Origin: Pseudomonas sp. GR 6-02
Lineage (GTDB): Bacteria > Pseudomonadota > Gammaproteobacteria > Pseudomonadales > Pseudomonadaceae
DNA length: 64,000 bases
Direction: 5' to 3'
NCBI RefSeq assembly: GCF_001655615.1
Contig: NZ_CP011567.1
Coordinates: 5,862,001 to 5,926,000 of the forward strand
The position numbers and the translations under genes are program-made. Of the stretch, positions 44,250 through 54,873 are shown one piece after another; within the stretch, counting starts at the first letter, position 1; each line of letters starts with the position of its first letter. A model generated the notes under the pieces. That model saw only the letters and a program-made list of their open reading frames with translations. It was not told the DNA's origin and did not search any database.

Positions 44250-44864
44250 TCAGCTACCGGCGCCGGTGCCCCAGATCCCGCCGAGGTTTTGCAACAGCGA
44301 ACCGGCAACGCCTTGCTGACCGAGGTATTGCAGGATCACCGGGGCAAACACGCCAACCATCCCGGTGTCCATGCCCAGGGCGCTGAAGGCGTTGTTCAGG
44401 TCCTTGGTGTCTTTGACGTTACCCAGCAAGCCATCGAGCAACGCATTCTTGTCTGAACCCGCACCGAGCAACCCACCCAAGCCAGTCAGGCCACTGATCG
44501 CGCTGTTGCCGGCGATCTGAGCGAGGCCCGGCACGCTTTTGCTCAGTTCGGAGAAGTCCTGGCCGCTGAGCTGATTCCTCGCCAAGCCCAGCATCGCACC
44601 GGCGCCGCCGATGGCCTGCTCCGGGGTGATGTCGAGCTGCGAGCCCAGGGTATTGAGCAAACCGGCGGCCTTAGGCGCCGCCGCCACGATGCCATCGACA
44701 TCATCGGCCTCGACACCCTCGACATCCTCGTCGTCCTGCATCGATGACACCGCCTTGACCGCATCGCTGAGGCTTAACTGTGCAAAGGCCGGGCTGGCGG
44801 CGAGCGTCGTCAACGAAGCGACAGCCATGAGCGATGCCAATGCAAAACCGCGTGAAACGTTCAT
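44250..44864 (-). CDS. Exported DUF2780 (VcgC/VcgE) family protein
   Basis: 204 residues from ATG 44864 with GAGGA about nine bases upstream. A signal peptide (MNVSRGFALASLMAVASLTT to ASPAFA) is followed by an acidic stretch and a Gly/Leu-rich domain (QLDITPEQAIGGAGAMLGLARNQLSGQDFSELSKSVPG) typical of DUF2780. No function is known. Divergent from the cold-shock gene. Confidence 0.8.
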   Translation of the reverse strand: MNVSRGFALASLMAVASLTTLAASPAFAQLSLSDAVKAVSSMQDDEDVEGVEADDVDGIVAAAPKAAGLLNTLGSQLDITPEQAIGGAGAMLGLARNQLSGQDFSELSKSVPGLAQIAGNSAISGLTGLGGLLGAGSDKNALLDGLLGNVKDTKDLNNAFSALGMDTGMVGVFAPVILQYLGQQGVAGSLLQNLGGIWGTGAGS

Positions 44865-45195
44865 CCAGACATCCTCTTGTGCCACATGAAGACCGCCCGG
44901 TAACAGGAGCGGTAAAACTGCCGATTTGACCGGGGTTTGGGGGGCATTGTTCCTTGCGGGGTTAGCCATTTTTACCTCTGGAACGGAGCGCCAAAATAGC
45001 AATGGAATACTTCGGCTTGTTCGCAGCTATAAAAAAGCTCTCATTTACATCCTACCGATATAAAAACTGTCAGATCTGACAGTTGCTGCTTCCGTACAGC
45101 ATAATTAAGCTGAATTCGTAACAACAGCAATTGTGAGTAAACCAGTAAAAAGCAGCTCACATTTCTTCGTTTTCGCTTAGGTAGGAAGCATCAAT
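44865..45195. other. AT-rich divergent promoter region of the DUF2780 and cold-shock genes
   Basis: 331 bp, visibly richer in A+T than the surrounding DNA. It holds a perfect 20-bp palindrome (45065–45084) and should carry the long 5' untranslated leader usual for cold-shock genes. No further gene is seen. Confidence 0.6.
45065..45084. promoter_or_regulatory. Perfect lux-box-like palindrome
   Basis: AACTGTCAGATCTGACAGTT, a perfect 20-bp palindrome. It fits the lux-box rule NNCT-N12-AGNN and has the CAGATCTG centre common in LuxR-type sites. Its centre lies 121 bp before the cold-shock ATG and 210 bp before the DUF2780 ATG. No luxR or luxI gene is in the window. A TetR-type operator is the alternative. 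Confidence 0.55.
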
Positions 45196-45408
45196 ATGTC
45201 TGACAGAGAAAAGGGTAAAGTTAAATGGTTCAATGATGAAAAGGGCTTTGGATTCATTACACCAGATAGTGGTGCCGCAGACCTTTTTGTGCATTTCAAA
45301 GCAATTCAAAGCGATGGTTTTAAATCCCTGAAAGAGGGTCAGACAGTCTCTTTTGTAGCAACAAAAGGGCAGAAAGGAATGCAGGCCGAGCAAGTGCAAC
45401 CAGAGTAA
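45196..45408 (+). CDS. Cold-shock-domain protein (CspA family)
   Basis: 70 residues, one cold-shock domain with RNP1 (KGFGFI) and RNP2 (LFVHF). Single-stranded RNA/DNA-binding chaperone. The start follows AGGTAGGAAG. The gene and its flanks are AT-richer than neighbours. A terminator follows, then an 84-residue gene. Confidence 0.93.
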   Translation: MSDREKGKVKWFNDEKGFGFITPDSGAADLFVHFKAIQSDGFKSLKEGQTVSFVATKGQKGMQAEQVQPE

Positions 45409-45440
45409 AAAACACCGTTCCGTGTATGAGCATCCAATAA

Positions 45441-45476
45441 GGCCTGCGTTGTATAGCCGTATGCGCAGGCCATTTT
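45441..45476 (+). terminator. Intrinsic terminator of the cold-shock gene
   Basis: GGCCTGCG (45441–45448) pairs with CGCAGGCC (45464–45471), then ATTTTT. It is 32 nt after the stop; read-through would reach the next gene. Confidence 0.8.
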
Positions 45477-45492
45477 TAAGGGGGTCGCAGTG

Positions 45493-45747
45493 ATGGAGAA
45501 ACTACTGGAACAATTTGGCAACTTGGTTATGAACGACTCTACGTCGCTGCCATCGAAAAGCTTGGAAAATATAGATTCGGACATTCAGCCGATTATTTTT
45601 TGCATCAACCCAGGCGACTATCATCCGAAGGTCGGCGATAAGGTAACGTATGATGTCGTCCAAGGTAACAACGGACAGCTCTACGCAATCAACATTACAA
45701 TTGTCGGCCACGAATACACCAACAAACCATTGCCCCTCGACAGCTAG
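45493..45747 (+). CDS. Small protein of unknown function, C-terminal half cold-shock-like
   Basis: 84 residues from ATG 45493 (AAGGGGG eight bases upstream; a GTG one codon earlier overlaps). I do not recognise a family. The second half (KVGDKVTYDVVQGNNGQLYAINI) follows the pattern of the last strands of a cold-shock/OB domain, as in the upstream protein ([21 protein letters not shown]). The first half is acidic and has no RNP motif. It is AT-rich like the cold-shock gene, from which it is parted by a terminator. It may be a derived partner or an independent acquired gene. Confidence 0.6.
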   Translation: MEKLLEQFGNLVMNDSTSLPSKSLENIDSDIQPIIFCINPGDYHPKVGDKVTYDVVQGNNGQLYAINITIVGHEYTNKPLPLDS

Positions 45748-45860
45748 CCCACACATTTCCTTTCTAACCTGCAGCACCTGTTTTTATTTAATCCGGGCAA
45801 TATAGTTATATCGACTCTATTACAACTTCTCATCAAGCGTTAAGAACCCCATAGAAGAAT

Positions 45861-45892
45861 AAAAAAGGGCGACATCACTGTCGCCCTTTTTT
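45861..45892. terminator. Bidirectional terminator between the 84-residue gene and fdhA
   Basis: A 14-bp perfect stem AAAAAAGGGCGACA / TGTCGCCCTTTTTT, loop TCAC. T-runs on both strands suit both convergent genes. Confidence 0.93.
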
Positions 45893-45909
45893 CCGTCTTG
45901 CTCCAGGCC

Positions 45910-47109
45910 TTACGCCGCACTAAACAACTTGTGCGGATCGATCACAAACTTCTTCGGCACGCCCGCGTCGAACTCGCCGTAACCCCGTGGCGCGTCATCC
46001 AGGCTGATGACTTCCACGCCGACGATTTCGGCAATCTTGATGCGGTCCCACATGATCGCCTGCATCAGCTGGCGGTTGTACTTCATCACTGGCGTCTGGC
46101 CGGTGTGGAAGCTGTGGGATTTGGCCCAGCCCAGGCCGAAGCGAATGCTCAGGCTGCCCATTTTCGCGGCAGCGTCCACTGCACCCGGATCTTCGGTGAC
46201 GTACAGGCCAGGAATACCGATTTTGCCAGCGACGCGAACCACGCCCATCAGCGAGTTGAGTACGGTAGCGGGAGCCTCGTGCTTCACGCCGGCATGGCCG
46301 TGACCGCGAGCTTCGAAGCCTACGGCATCGACGGCGCAGTCCACTTCTGGTTCGCCCAACAGTGCAGCGATTTGTTCGTGCAGTGGGGTGTCTGTCGACA
46401 GGTCGGCGATTTCGAAACCCTGAGCCTTGGCATGGGCCAGGCGGATCGGGTTGACGTCACCGATGATCACCACCGCAGCACCCAACAGGCGAGCGGAAGC
46501 GGCAGCTGCCAGGCCAACCGGGCCGGCGCCGGCAATGTACACGGTGCTGCCAGGGCCGACGCCGGCAGTCACTGCGCCGTGGTAACCGGTGGGCAGGATG
46601 TCGGAGAGACAGGTCAGGTCACGGATTTTTTCCATGGCCCGGTCGCGATCTGGAAGTTTCAGCAGGTTGAAGTCGGCATACGGCACAAACGCGTATTCGG
46701 CTTGGCCACCGGTCCAGTCACCCATGTCGACATAACCATAGGCACCGCCCGGACGCGCCGGGTTAACGCTCAGGCAGACGCCAGTATGTTGCTCTTTGCA
46801 CGAACGGCAACGGCCACAGGCAACGTTGAAAGGTACCGACACCAAGTCGCCGATCTGCAGGTTCTCGACACCGCTGCCCTTCTCGATCACTTCACCCGTG
46901 ATCTCGTGGCCCAGCACCAGACCGGTCTGAGCGGTGGTACGCCCGCGCACCATGTGCTGATCGGAACCACAGATGTTGGTGGAAACTACGCGCAGGATGA
47001 CACCGTGCTCGATCTTCCTGCCGCGCGGGTCCTGCATTTTGGGATAGTCGATTTTCTGTACTTCGACCTTGCCTGCGCCGAGATACACCACACCACGATT
47101 ACCAGACAT
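45910..47109 (-). CDS. fdhA: Glutathione-independent formaldehyde dehydrogenase
   Basis: 399 residues of the zinc alcohol-dehydrogenase family. Catalytic zinc ligands Cys47 (TNICGSDQH) and His68-Glu69 (LGHEITGE); structural zinc Cys98, 101, 104 and 112. The dinucleotide motif is AGAGPVGLAAAA. It oxidises formaldehyde to formate with tightly bound NAD. The place beside purU and sox genes links it to formaldehyde from betaine and sarcosine demethylation. Confidence 0.95.
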   Translation of the reverse strand: MSGNRGVVYLGAGKVEVQKIDYPKMQDPRGRKIEHGVILRVVSTNICGSDQHMVRGRTTAQTGLVLGHEITGEVIEKGSGVENLQIGDLVSVPFNVACGRCRSCKEQHTGVCLSVNPARPGGAYGYVDMGDWTGGQAEYAFVPYADFNLLKLPDRDRAMEKIRDLTCLSDILPTGYHGAVTAGVGPGSTVYIAGAGPVGLAAAASARLLGAAVVIIGDVNPIRLAHAKAQGFEIADLSTDTPLHEQIAALLGEPEVDCAVDAVGFEARGHGHAGVKHEAPATVLNSLMGVVRVAGKIGIPGLYVTEDPGAVDAAAKMGSLSIRFGLGWAKSHSFHTGQTPVMKYNRQLMQAIMWDRIKIAEIVGVEVISLDDAPRGYGEFDAGVPKKFVIDPHKLFSAA

Positions 47110-47261
47110 GCTTTCACCTCGCTGTTGTTTTTATGTAGCGGTCGCGTCGCCAGGAAACGGCGGCGCGTTGATTGCTCGATAAATCAAAAGATCGTCCGAA
47201 CGCGGCCCGAGCCTTCGGCAGCGTCTACAGAGGCAGGCGATCTTTTCAGGCAGTAAAAACG

Positions 47262-48119
47262 CTAGAGAACAACTGTCCTGTTAGCGTTAAGGAACACGCG
47301 TCTTTCAATGTGATAACCCACGGCCCGCGCCAACGTCAGCCCTTCGATATCCCGCCCCTTGGCGATCAAGTCTTCGGGATAGTGGCTGTGATCCACGGCT
47401 TCCACGCCCTGGGCGATGATCGGACCTTCATCCAGATCGTTGTTGATGTAATGCGCCGTGGCGCCGACCAGTTTCACGCCTTTGTTGTAGGCCTGGTGAT
47501 ACGGCTTGGCGCCCTTGAAGCCCGGCAGCAGGGAGTGGTGAATGTTGATTGCCTTGCCGTCGAGTTTGCGGCACAGCTCTGGCGACAGAACCTGCATGTA
47601 GCGGGCAAGGATCACCAGCTCGGCGCCGGCCTCTTCGATCACCTGCCAGACCTGGCGCTCTTGCGATGGTTTGTCGTTGGGGTCCAGCGGAAAGTGGTAG
47701 TACGGAATCTGGTGCCAGTCGGCCAACGGCTTGAGGTCCGGGTGGTTGGAGACCACCGCGACCACGTCCATCGACAACTGGCCGATGCGCTGGCGGTAGA
47801 GCAAGTCGTTGAGGCAGTGATCGGCCTTGGAGACCATGATCACCACTTTCGGCCGGTAGTTCGGCGGGGTCAGCTCGAAGACCATCCCGAAGGCGGCACC
47901 ACGCTCCGCCAGGCCTGCGCGGAAGGCTTGTTCGTCGAAAGCGTCGGGTTGCCGAAACTCCACTCGGATGAAGAAACGGCCTGAGAGCCGGTCATCAAAG
48001 GAGTGGTGCTCGGTGACGTAGCAGCCCTGCTCGAACAGAAAGCGGGTCACCGCATCCACGGTGCCGAGGACGCTTGGGCAGTCGGCGGTCAAAATCCATG
48101 TGTCTGGGGCGCGGCTCAT
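47262..48119 (-). CDS. purU: Formyltetrahydrofolate deformylase
   Basis: 285 residues: an N-terminal ACT domain (DTWILTADCPSVLGTVDAVTRFL) and a formyltransferase-type catalytic domain with SNHPDL, INIHHSLLPGFKGAKPYHQA and the late Asp of DLDEGPIIAQ. It releases formate from 10-formyl-THF and restores free THF. Second copies of purU in sox clusters serve one-carbon disposal. Followed by fdhA, 152 nt away. Confidence 0.94.
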   Translation of the reverse strand: MSRAPDTWILTADCPSVLGTVDAVTRFLFEQGCYVTEHHSFDDRLSGRFFIRVEFRQPDAFDEQAFRAGLAERGAAFGMVFELTPPNYRPKVVIMVSKADHCLNDLLYRQRIGQLSMDVVAVVSNHPDLKPLADWHQIPYYHFPLDPNDKPSQERQVWQVIEEAGAELVILARYMQVLSPELCRKLDGKAINIHHSLLPGFKGAKPYHQAYNKGVKLVGATAHYINNDLDEGPIIAQGVEAVDHSHYPEDLIAKGRDIEGLTLARAVGYHIERRVFLNANRTVVL

Positions 48120-48163
48120 AGTGCGGTGACTCCTGCTGCTACATCTGTGATCAGAGAGAACTC

Positions 48164-48296
48164 TGTGGCGAGGGAGCTTGCTCCCGCTGGGTTGCGAAGC
48201 GACCCCTATGTCAGCAACCGCATTCCTGCAGAAGGAACGCGGACTCAGGTTTTACGACTGCTGCGCAGCCGAGCGGGAGCAAGCTCCCTCGCCACA
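48164..48296. repeat. REPIN, GTGGCGAGGGAGC family (copy 4)
   Basis: Begins TGTGGCGAGGGAGCTTGCTC and ends GGGAGCAAGCTCCCTCGCCACA, one base before the last base of the soxG stop codon, so it immediately follows soxG. Confidence 0.9.
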
Positions 48297-48297
48297 A

Positions 48298-48930
48298 TTA
48301 CGCCTGGACGCTAAGCCCGTACTCAGCCGACGCATCCTGCAACCACAACCACCAGTAATCCGAGAAGCTGCGGCGAATCAGCAGTTCCCAGGTGTCTTCG
48401 GCGGTATGGCGGATCATCAGTTGCGACTTGGCGAACACCGTGCCAACAGCCTTGCCCACCGGGAAGTTGTTGGGGTGCACGTCATAGCTGGTGGACTTCA
48501 TCAGCACCTGACGCACGTTCGGGCCGCTGAGTTCGAGGATCTGCTGGCCACCGCTGACGTTGACGATCTGGATGTGCAGGTCGCCCAGCGCTTCACGGAG
48601 TTTTTTCTCGGCGGCGAATTCTTCACCGGTCGGCACGACCAGCAGCCATTCATCCGGCCCCATCCATTGCAGGCTGGTTTCGCCTTTGATGATCACGGTC
48701 AGCGCACCTGGCAACTCGATGCCAAGGGCCTTGTGCACACCAGCGGCGAACGCGGCGTCGTGGCCATCGCCACGGATGGTCAGGTGACCGAGGAGTTTTT
48801 TCTCACGCACGATCACGCCGGCGTTCTTGCGACCCTTGCCCACCAGGCTGGCGAGGTCGGCATGATGCAGCGACGACTCGGCCTTGGCCCCGGTGGTTGG
48901 GCGTTGTTGGTAAACATTGGCTGCGGTCAT
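48298..48930 (-). CDS. soxG: Sarcosine oxidase, gamma subunit
   Basis: 210 residues. The small subunit of heterotetrameric sarcosine oxidase; its fold is like the folate-binding part of the T-protein (GETSLQWMGPDEWLLVVPTGEE). Last gene of soxBDAG, 57 nt after soxA. Confidence 0.93.
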   Translation of the reverse strand: MTAANVYQQRPTTGAKAESSLHHADLASLVGKGRKNAGVIVREKKLLGHLTIRGDGHDAAFAAGVHKALGIELPGALTVIIKGETSLQWMGPDEWLLVVPTGEEFAAEKKLREALGDLHIQIVNVSGGQQILELSGPNVRQVLMKSTSYDVHPNNFPVGKAVGTVFAKSQLMIRHTAEDTWELLIRRSFSDYWWLWLQDASAEYGLSVQA

Positions 48931-48987
48931 AAAGCACCTGTCTTGAATTCTTTGTCGCCCCCCGCGCCTGGCGCGGGGGGTGATCGA

Positions 48988-51900
48988 TTACACGTTCTGG
49001 CGATCGCCTTTCGGATCGAAGAACACCGAAGAAACGATTTCCGCCTCGATCACGCTGCCGTCGGCCAGCGGTGCGAACACCCGCTCACCCATGCGCTTCA
49101 AGCCGCCCTTGACCACGCCCATGGCAAACGAATAGCCCAGGGAGTTGTGCAAGTAACTGGAAGTCACGTGACCCACCATGGTCATCGGAATCGCTTGCTT
49201 GGTGTTGAACACCAGTTGCGCACCTTCCGGCAACCATTTGGTCGGATCGATCGGCTTCAGGCCAACCAGCTGTTTGCGCTGATCACGCACACAGTCTTCG
49301 CGGTTCATGCCACGCCAGCCGATCCACGAGAACGGTTTGGTGCGACCGACACACCAGCCCATGTTCAGGTCGTCCGGGGTCATCGAGCTGTCAGTATCCT
49401 GACCGACGATGATGAAGCCCTTCTCGGCCCGCAGTACGTGCATGGTTTCGGTGCCGTACGGGGTCAGGTTGTACTTCTTGCCGGCCTCGACGATTTTCTC
49501 GAGCACGCCCATGGCGTAGTCGGCCTGCACGTTGACTTCATACGACAGCTCACCGGTAAACGAAATCCGGAAAATCCGCGCCGGCACGCCACCGACCAGG
49601 GCTTCTTTCCAGGTCATGAACGGGAAGGCTTCGTTGCTCAGGTCGGCGTCGGTGACTTCGCTGAGCAGCTTGCGGCTGTTCGGCCCGGACAGGGTCATGG
49701 TTGCCCAGTGATCCGTCACGGAAGTGAAGTACACCTTCAGGTCTGGCCATTCGGTCTGGTGATAGATTTCCAGCCATTGCAGCACGCGCGCAGCGCCGCC
49801 GGTGGTGGTGGTCATCACGAAATGGTTGTCGGCCAGGCATGCAGTCACGCCGTCGTCGAACACCATGCCGTCTTCTTTACACATCAGGCCGTAGCGCGCC
49901 TTGCCCACGTCGAGCTTGGTCCAGGCGTTGGTGTAGATACGGTTGAGGAACTCGCGGGAGTCCGGGCCCTGGATGTCGATCTTGCCCAGGGTCGAAGCGT
50001 CCAGCAGGCCGACGCTGTCGCGCACGGCTTTGCATTCGCGTTTGACCGCGGCATGCAGGTCTTCACCGTTTTTCGGGAAGTACCAAGGACGTTTCCACTG
50101 ACCGACGTCTTCGAACTCGGCGCCATTCTTAACGTGCCAGTGATGCAGCGCGGTGAAGCGAACCGGCTCGAAGATGTGCCCACAGTGACGACCGGCCACG
50201 GCGCCGAAAGTCACCGGCGTGTAGTTCGGGCGGAACATGGTGGTGCCCATCTGCGGGATGGTCACGTTCAGCGAACGGGCGGCAATGGCCAGGCCGTTGA
50301 CGTTACCGAGCTTGCCCTGATCGGTGCCGAAGCCCAGTGCGGTGTAGCGCTTGACGTGCTCGACCGACTCGAAGCCTTCGCGGGTCGCCAGTTCGATGGC
50401 GGCTGCGGTGACGTCGTTCTGCAGGTCGACGAATTGCTTCGGCGCACGGGCAGTGGCTTTTTCGTGAGGCACCTGGAACAGCGCCAGCGTCGGCTCTTCG
50501 AGTCGGCTCAGGGCTTTGGGCAGTACGCCTTCGACCTTGCCGAAACCGGCTTCGCTGGCAGCGCGAGCACCGCCTTCAAAACCATCGGCCAACGAATCGC
50601 CGAGGCTGTAGACGCCGTTGATGCCACCGACGCATACGCGTTTCTGCGGTGCTTCGCCCGGTACGAAACCGAGGATGTCTTCACGCCAGATAGGCTTGCC
50701 ACCCAGGTGCGAAGCCAGGTGAACCACTGGGCTATAACCGCCGGAACTGGCGACCAGGTCGCAATCGAGCCATTCGCCCGGGCTGGTCACGGTGTGTGCT
50801 TTTACATCAATCGCGGCAACGCGAGCAGCGGTCACGTGCTTGCTGCCACGGGCCTCGATCACGGCGCTGCCGGTCAGGATGCGAATGCCTTTGGCGCGCG
50901 CTTCTTCCACCAGCGCACCGCGAGGGTTGCTGCGGGCGTCGGCGATGGCCACCACTTGCAGGCTGGCGTCGAGCCAGTCCAGGGCAACGCGGTAGGCGTG
51001 GTCGTTGTTGGTCGACAGCACCAGCTTCTTGCCCGGTGCCACGCCATAGCGACGTACATAAGTCGACACAGCGCCGGCGAGCATGTTGCCCGGCACGTCG
51101 TTGTTGCCATAAACCAGTGGACGCTCGTGAGCACCGGTCGCCAGCACCACGCGCTTGGCGCGAACCCGGTGGATACGCTGACGCACCTGGCCGATCGGGG
51201 CGCGGTCGCCGAGGTGATCGGTGAGGCGCTCGTGAATGGTCAGGAAGTTATGGTCGTGGTAACCGTTGACCGTGGCGCGCGGCAACAGCAGCACGTCAGG
51301 GGTGTTTTTCAGCTCGGCGATGACGCTGGCAACCCACTCGGTGGCAGGCTTGCCATCGAGGCTTTCGCGGGAGTCGAGCAGGCTGCCGCCGAACTCTTCC
51401 TGCTCATCGGCCAGGATCACACGGGCGCCGCTGCGGGCAGCCGCCAGTGCAGCCGCCAGACCCGCAGGGCCAGCGCCGACGATCAGCACGTCGCAGTGCT
51501 GGTTCATGTAGTCGTAGGTGTCCGGATCGTTCTCGGTCGGCGAACGGCCAAGACCGGCTGCCTTACGAATGTACTTCTCGTAAGTCATCCAGAACGATTG
51601 CGGGTACATGAAGGTTTTGTAGTAGAAGCCCGGTGGCATCAGCTTGCCGCCGACCTTGCCGAGAATCCCCATCATGTCGTTGTTCACGCTTGGCCAGCCG
51701 TTGGTGCTGGTGGCGACCAGGCCTTGATACAACGCTTGTTGCGTGGCGCGTACGTTCGGGATCTGCGTGGCTTCGGTCGCACCGATCTGCAGCACGGCGT
51801 TCGGCTCTTCGGCACCGGCGGCGAAGATGCCGCGAGGACGCGAATACTTGAAGCTGCGGCCGACGATATCGACACCGTTGGCCAGCAAGGCTGCGGCCAG

Positions 51901-52005
51901 CGAGTCGCCTTCAAAGCCTTTGTAGACCTGGCCGTTGAAGGTGAAGCTCAGCACTTTGTTGCGGTCGATGCGTCCGCCGTTGGACAGGCGATTGATCTGG
52001 CTCAT
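48988..52005 (-). CDS. soxA: Sarcosine oxidase, alpha subunit
   Basis: 1005 residues. Order: an N-terminal ferredoxin-like fold (FTFNGQVYKGFEGDSLAAALLANG), an NAD-binding Rossmann domain (VLIVGAGPAGLAAALAAARSGARV), and a C-terminal glycine-cleavage T-protein-like domain (about 600–1000) that binds THF. It receives the methylene unit from sarcosine oxidation as 5,10-methylene-THF. Overlaps soxD by four bases. Confidence 0.96.
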   Translation of the reverse strand: MSQINRLSNGGRIDRNKVLSFTFNGQVYKGFEGDSLAAALLANGVDIVGRSFKYSRPRGIFAAGAEEPNAVLQIGATEATQIPNVRATQQALYQGLVATSTNGWPSVNNDMMGILGKVGGKLMPPGFYYKTFMYPQSFWMTYEKYIRKAAGLGRSPTENDPDTYDYMNQHCDVLIVGAGPAGLAAALAAARSGARVILADEQEEFGGSLLDSRESLDGKPATEWVASVIAELKNTPDVLLLPRATVNGYHDHNFLTIHERLTDHLGDRAPIGQVRQRIHRVRAKRVVLATGAHERPLVYGNNDVPGNMLAGAVSTYVRRYGVAPGKKLVLSTNNDHAYRVALDWLDASLQVVAIADARSNPRGALVEEARAKGIRILTGSAVIEARGSKHVTAARVAAIDVKAHTVTSPGEWLDCDLVASSGGYSPVVHLASHLGGKPIWREDILGFVPGEAPQKRVCVGGINGVYSLGDSLADGFEGGARAASEAGFGKVEGVLPKALSRLEEPTLALFQVPHEKATARAPKQFVDLQNDVTAAAIELATREGFESVEHVKRYTALGFGTDQGKLGNVNGLAIAARSLNVTIPQMGTTMFRPNYTPVTFGAVAGRHCGHIFEPVRFTALHHWHVKNGAEFEDVGQWKRPWYFPKNGEDLHAAVKRECKAVRDSVGLLDASTLGKIDIQGPDSREFLNRIYTNAWTKLDVGKARYGLMCKEDGMVFDDGVTACLADNHFVMTTTTGGAARVLQWLEIYHQTEWPDLKVYFTSVTDHWATMTLSGPNSRKLLSEVTDADLSNEAFPFMTWKEALVGGVPARIFRISFTGELSYEVNVQADYAMGVLEKIVEAGKKYNLTPYGTETMHVLRAEKGFIIVGQDTDSSMTPDDLNMGWCVGRTKPFSWIGWRGMNREDCVRDQRKQLVGLKPIDPTKWLPEGAQLVFNTKQAIPMTMVGHVTSSYLHNSLGYSFAMGVVKGGLKRMGERVFAPLADGSVIEAEIVSSVFFDPKGDRQNV

Positions 52006-52331
52006 ACCTTCTCTCCCAGAGCCGTGGCGGCCGCTTTCGGGCTGTCGGTCTTGTCGGTGAACTGCGGCTTGGTGCCGATCTTGTAGGTTTCGAGAATCTC
52101 GTAGGTCACGGTGTCACGGGTCACGTTGAAATACTGACGGCAACCGGCGACGTGATCCCACAGTTCGTGGTGCAGACCGCGAGGGTTATCGCGGAAGAAC
52201 ATGTAGTCGCCCCACTCCTCGTCGGTGCAGCTGTTCGGATCCAGTGGACGCGGGATGTGCGCCTGGCCGGATGCATGGAATTCCTCTTCGGAGCGCAGTT
52301 CGCCACAGTGAGGACAGAAGATATGCAACAT
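52002..52331 (-). CDS. soxD: Sarcosine oxidase, delta subunit
   Basis: 109 residues. Small zinc-binding subunit; the zinc ligands should be Cys6 and Cys9 (FCPHCGE), a His, and a later Cys (HVAGCRQYFN). ATG-stop overlap with soxA shows coupling. Confidence 0.95.
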   Translation of the reverse strand: MLHIFCPHCGELRSEEEFHASGQAHIPRPLDPNSCTDEEWGDYMFFRDNPRGLHHELWDHVAGCRQYFNVTRDTVTYEILETYKIGTKPQFTDKTDSPKAAATALGEKV

Positions 52332-52345
52332 AGGGATTTCTCCTG

Positions 52346-53596
52346 TTAGTGGGCGACTGCTGCAGCGCCGTGTTCGTCGATCAACGCACCGCTGTGGAAG
52401 CGGTCGATGGAGAAAGGTGCAGCCAATGGGTGCATTTCACCCTTGGCCAGGCTGGCGGCAAACACGTTGCCCGAGCCAGGTGTAGCCTTGAAGCCACCGG
52501 TGCCCCAACCGCAGTTGAAGAACATGTTCGGTACCGGAGTCTTCGAGATGATCGGGCACGCATCCGGCGTGGTGTCGACGATGCCGCCCCACTGACGGTT
52601 CATGCGTACGCGCGACAGCACCGGGAACATCTCGACGATGGCCTGGATGGTGTGCTCGATCACCGGGTACGAACCACGCTGGCCGTAGCCGTTGTAGCCG
52701 TCGATACCGGCGCCGATCACCAGGTCGCCCTTGTCGGACTGGCTGATGTAACCGTGTACGGCGTTGGACATGATCACGCTGTCGATAATCGGCTTGATCG
52801 GCTCGGACACCAGCGCTTGCAGCGGGTGCGATTCGATCGGCAGGCGGAAACCGGCAAGTTTGGCCATGTGCCCGGAGTTACCGGCAGTCACCACGCCGAC
52901 GCGCTTGGCGCCGATGAAGCCCTTGTTGGTTTCAACACCGATGCACACACCGTTTTCCTTACGGAAACCGATCACTTCGGTCTGTTGGATCAGGTCCACG
53001 CCCAAGGCGTCGGCGGCACGGGCAAAGCCCCACGCCACGGCATCGTGACGGGCCACGCCGCCGCGACGCTGGACGGTAGCGCCCATCACCGGGTAGCGGG
53101 TGTTCTTGGAGCAGTCGAGGTACGGGATCTCGTCTGCCACTTGCTTGGCATCGAGCAGTTCGCCGTCCACGCCGTTGAGGCGGTTGGCGCTGACCCGACG
53201 CTCGGAATCACGAATGTCCTGCAGGGTGTGGCACAGGTTGTAGACGCCACGCTGGGAGAACATCACGTTGTAGTTCAGGTCCTGGGACAGGCCTTCCCAC
53301 AATTTCATCGCGTGTTCGTACAGGTGTGCCGACTCGTCCCACAGGTAGTTGGAACGCACGATGGTGGTGTTGCGCGCGGTGTTACCGCCGCCCAGCCAGC
53401 CCTTCTCGACCACGGCCACGTTGGTGATGCCGTGTTCCTTGGCCAGGTAGTAGGCGGTCGCCAGACCATGCCCGCCACCGCCGACGATGACCACGTCGTA
53501 GACCTTTTTCGGGGTCGGCGTACGCCACATGCGCTGCCAGTTTTCATGGTGGCTGAGGGAGTGTTTGAAGAGGCCGAAGCCCGAATAGCGTTGCAT
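52346..53596 (-). CDS. soxB: Sarcosine oxidase, beta subunit
   Basis: 416 residues from ATG 53596 ([11 protein letters not shown]), with GGAG nine bases upstream; an ATG two codons earlier is nearer. DAO-family flavoprotein with [18 protein letters not shown] near the start and covalent FMN/FAD chemistry in the family. It oxidises sarcosine to glycine. First sox gene, 23 nt after glyA. Confidence 0.96.
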   Translation of the reverse strand: MQRYSGFGLFKHSLSHHENWQRMWRTPTPKKVYDVVIVGGGGHGLATAYYLAKEHGITNVAVVEKGWLGGGNTARNTTIVRSNYLWDESAHLYEHAMKLWEGLSQDLNYNVMFSQRGVYNLCHTLQDIRDSERRVSANRLNGVDGELLDAKQVADEIPYLDCSKNTRYPVMGATVQRRGGVARHDAVAWGFARAADALGVDLIQQTEVIGFRKENGVCIGVETNKGFIGAKRVGVVTAGNSGHMAKLAGFRLPIESHPLQALVSEPIKPIIDSVIMSNAVHGYISQSDKGDLVIGAGIDGYNGYGQRGSYPVIEHTIQAIVEMFPVLSRVRMNRQWGGIVDTTPDACPIISKTPVPNMFFNCGWGTGGFKATPGSGNVFAASLAKGEMHPLAAPFSIDRFHSGALIDEHGAAAVAH

Positions 53597-53619
53597 AGTC
53601 ATTTACTCCAAAACCGCGC

Positions 53620-54873
<1,254 letters not shown>

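Noticed and set aside
48178..52086. 1302-codon open frame on plus opposite soxA, soxG and the REPIN
   Set aside because: It is antisense to strongly conserved sox genes and is a product of high-GC codon bias; its translation is His/Val/Gly-rich and resembles no family.
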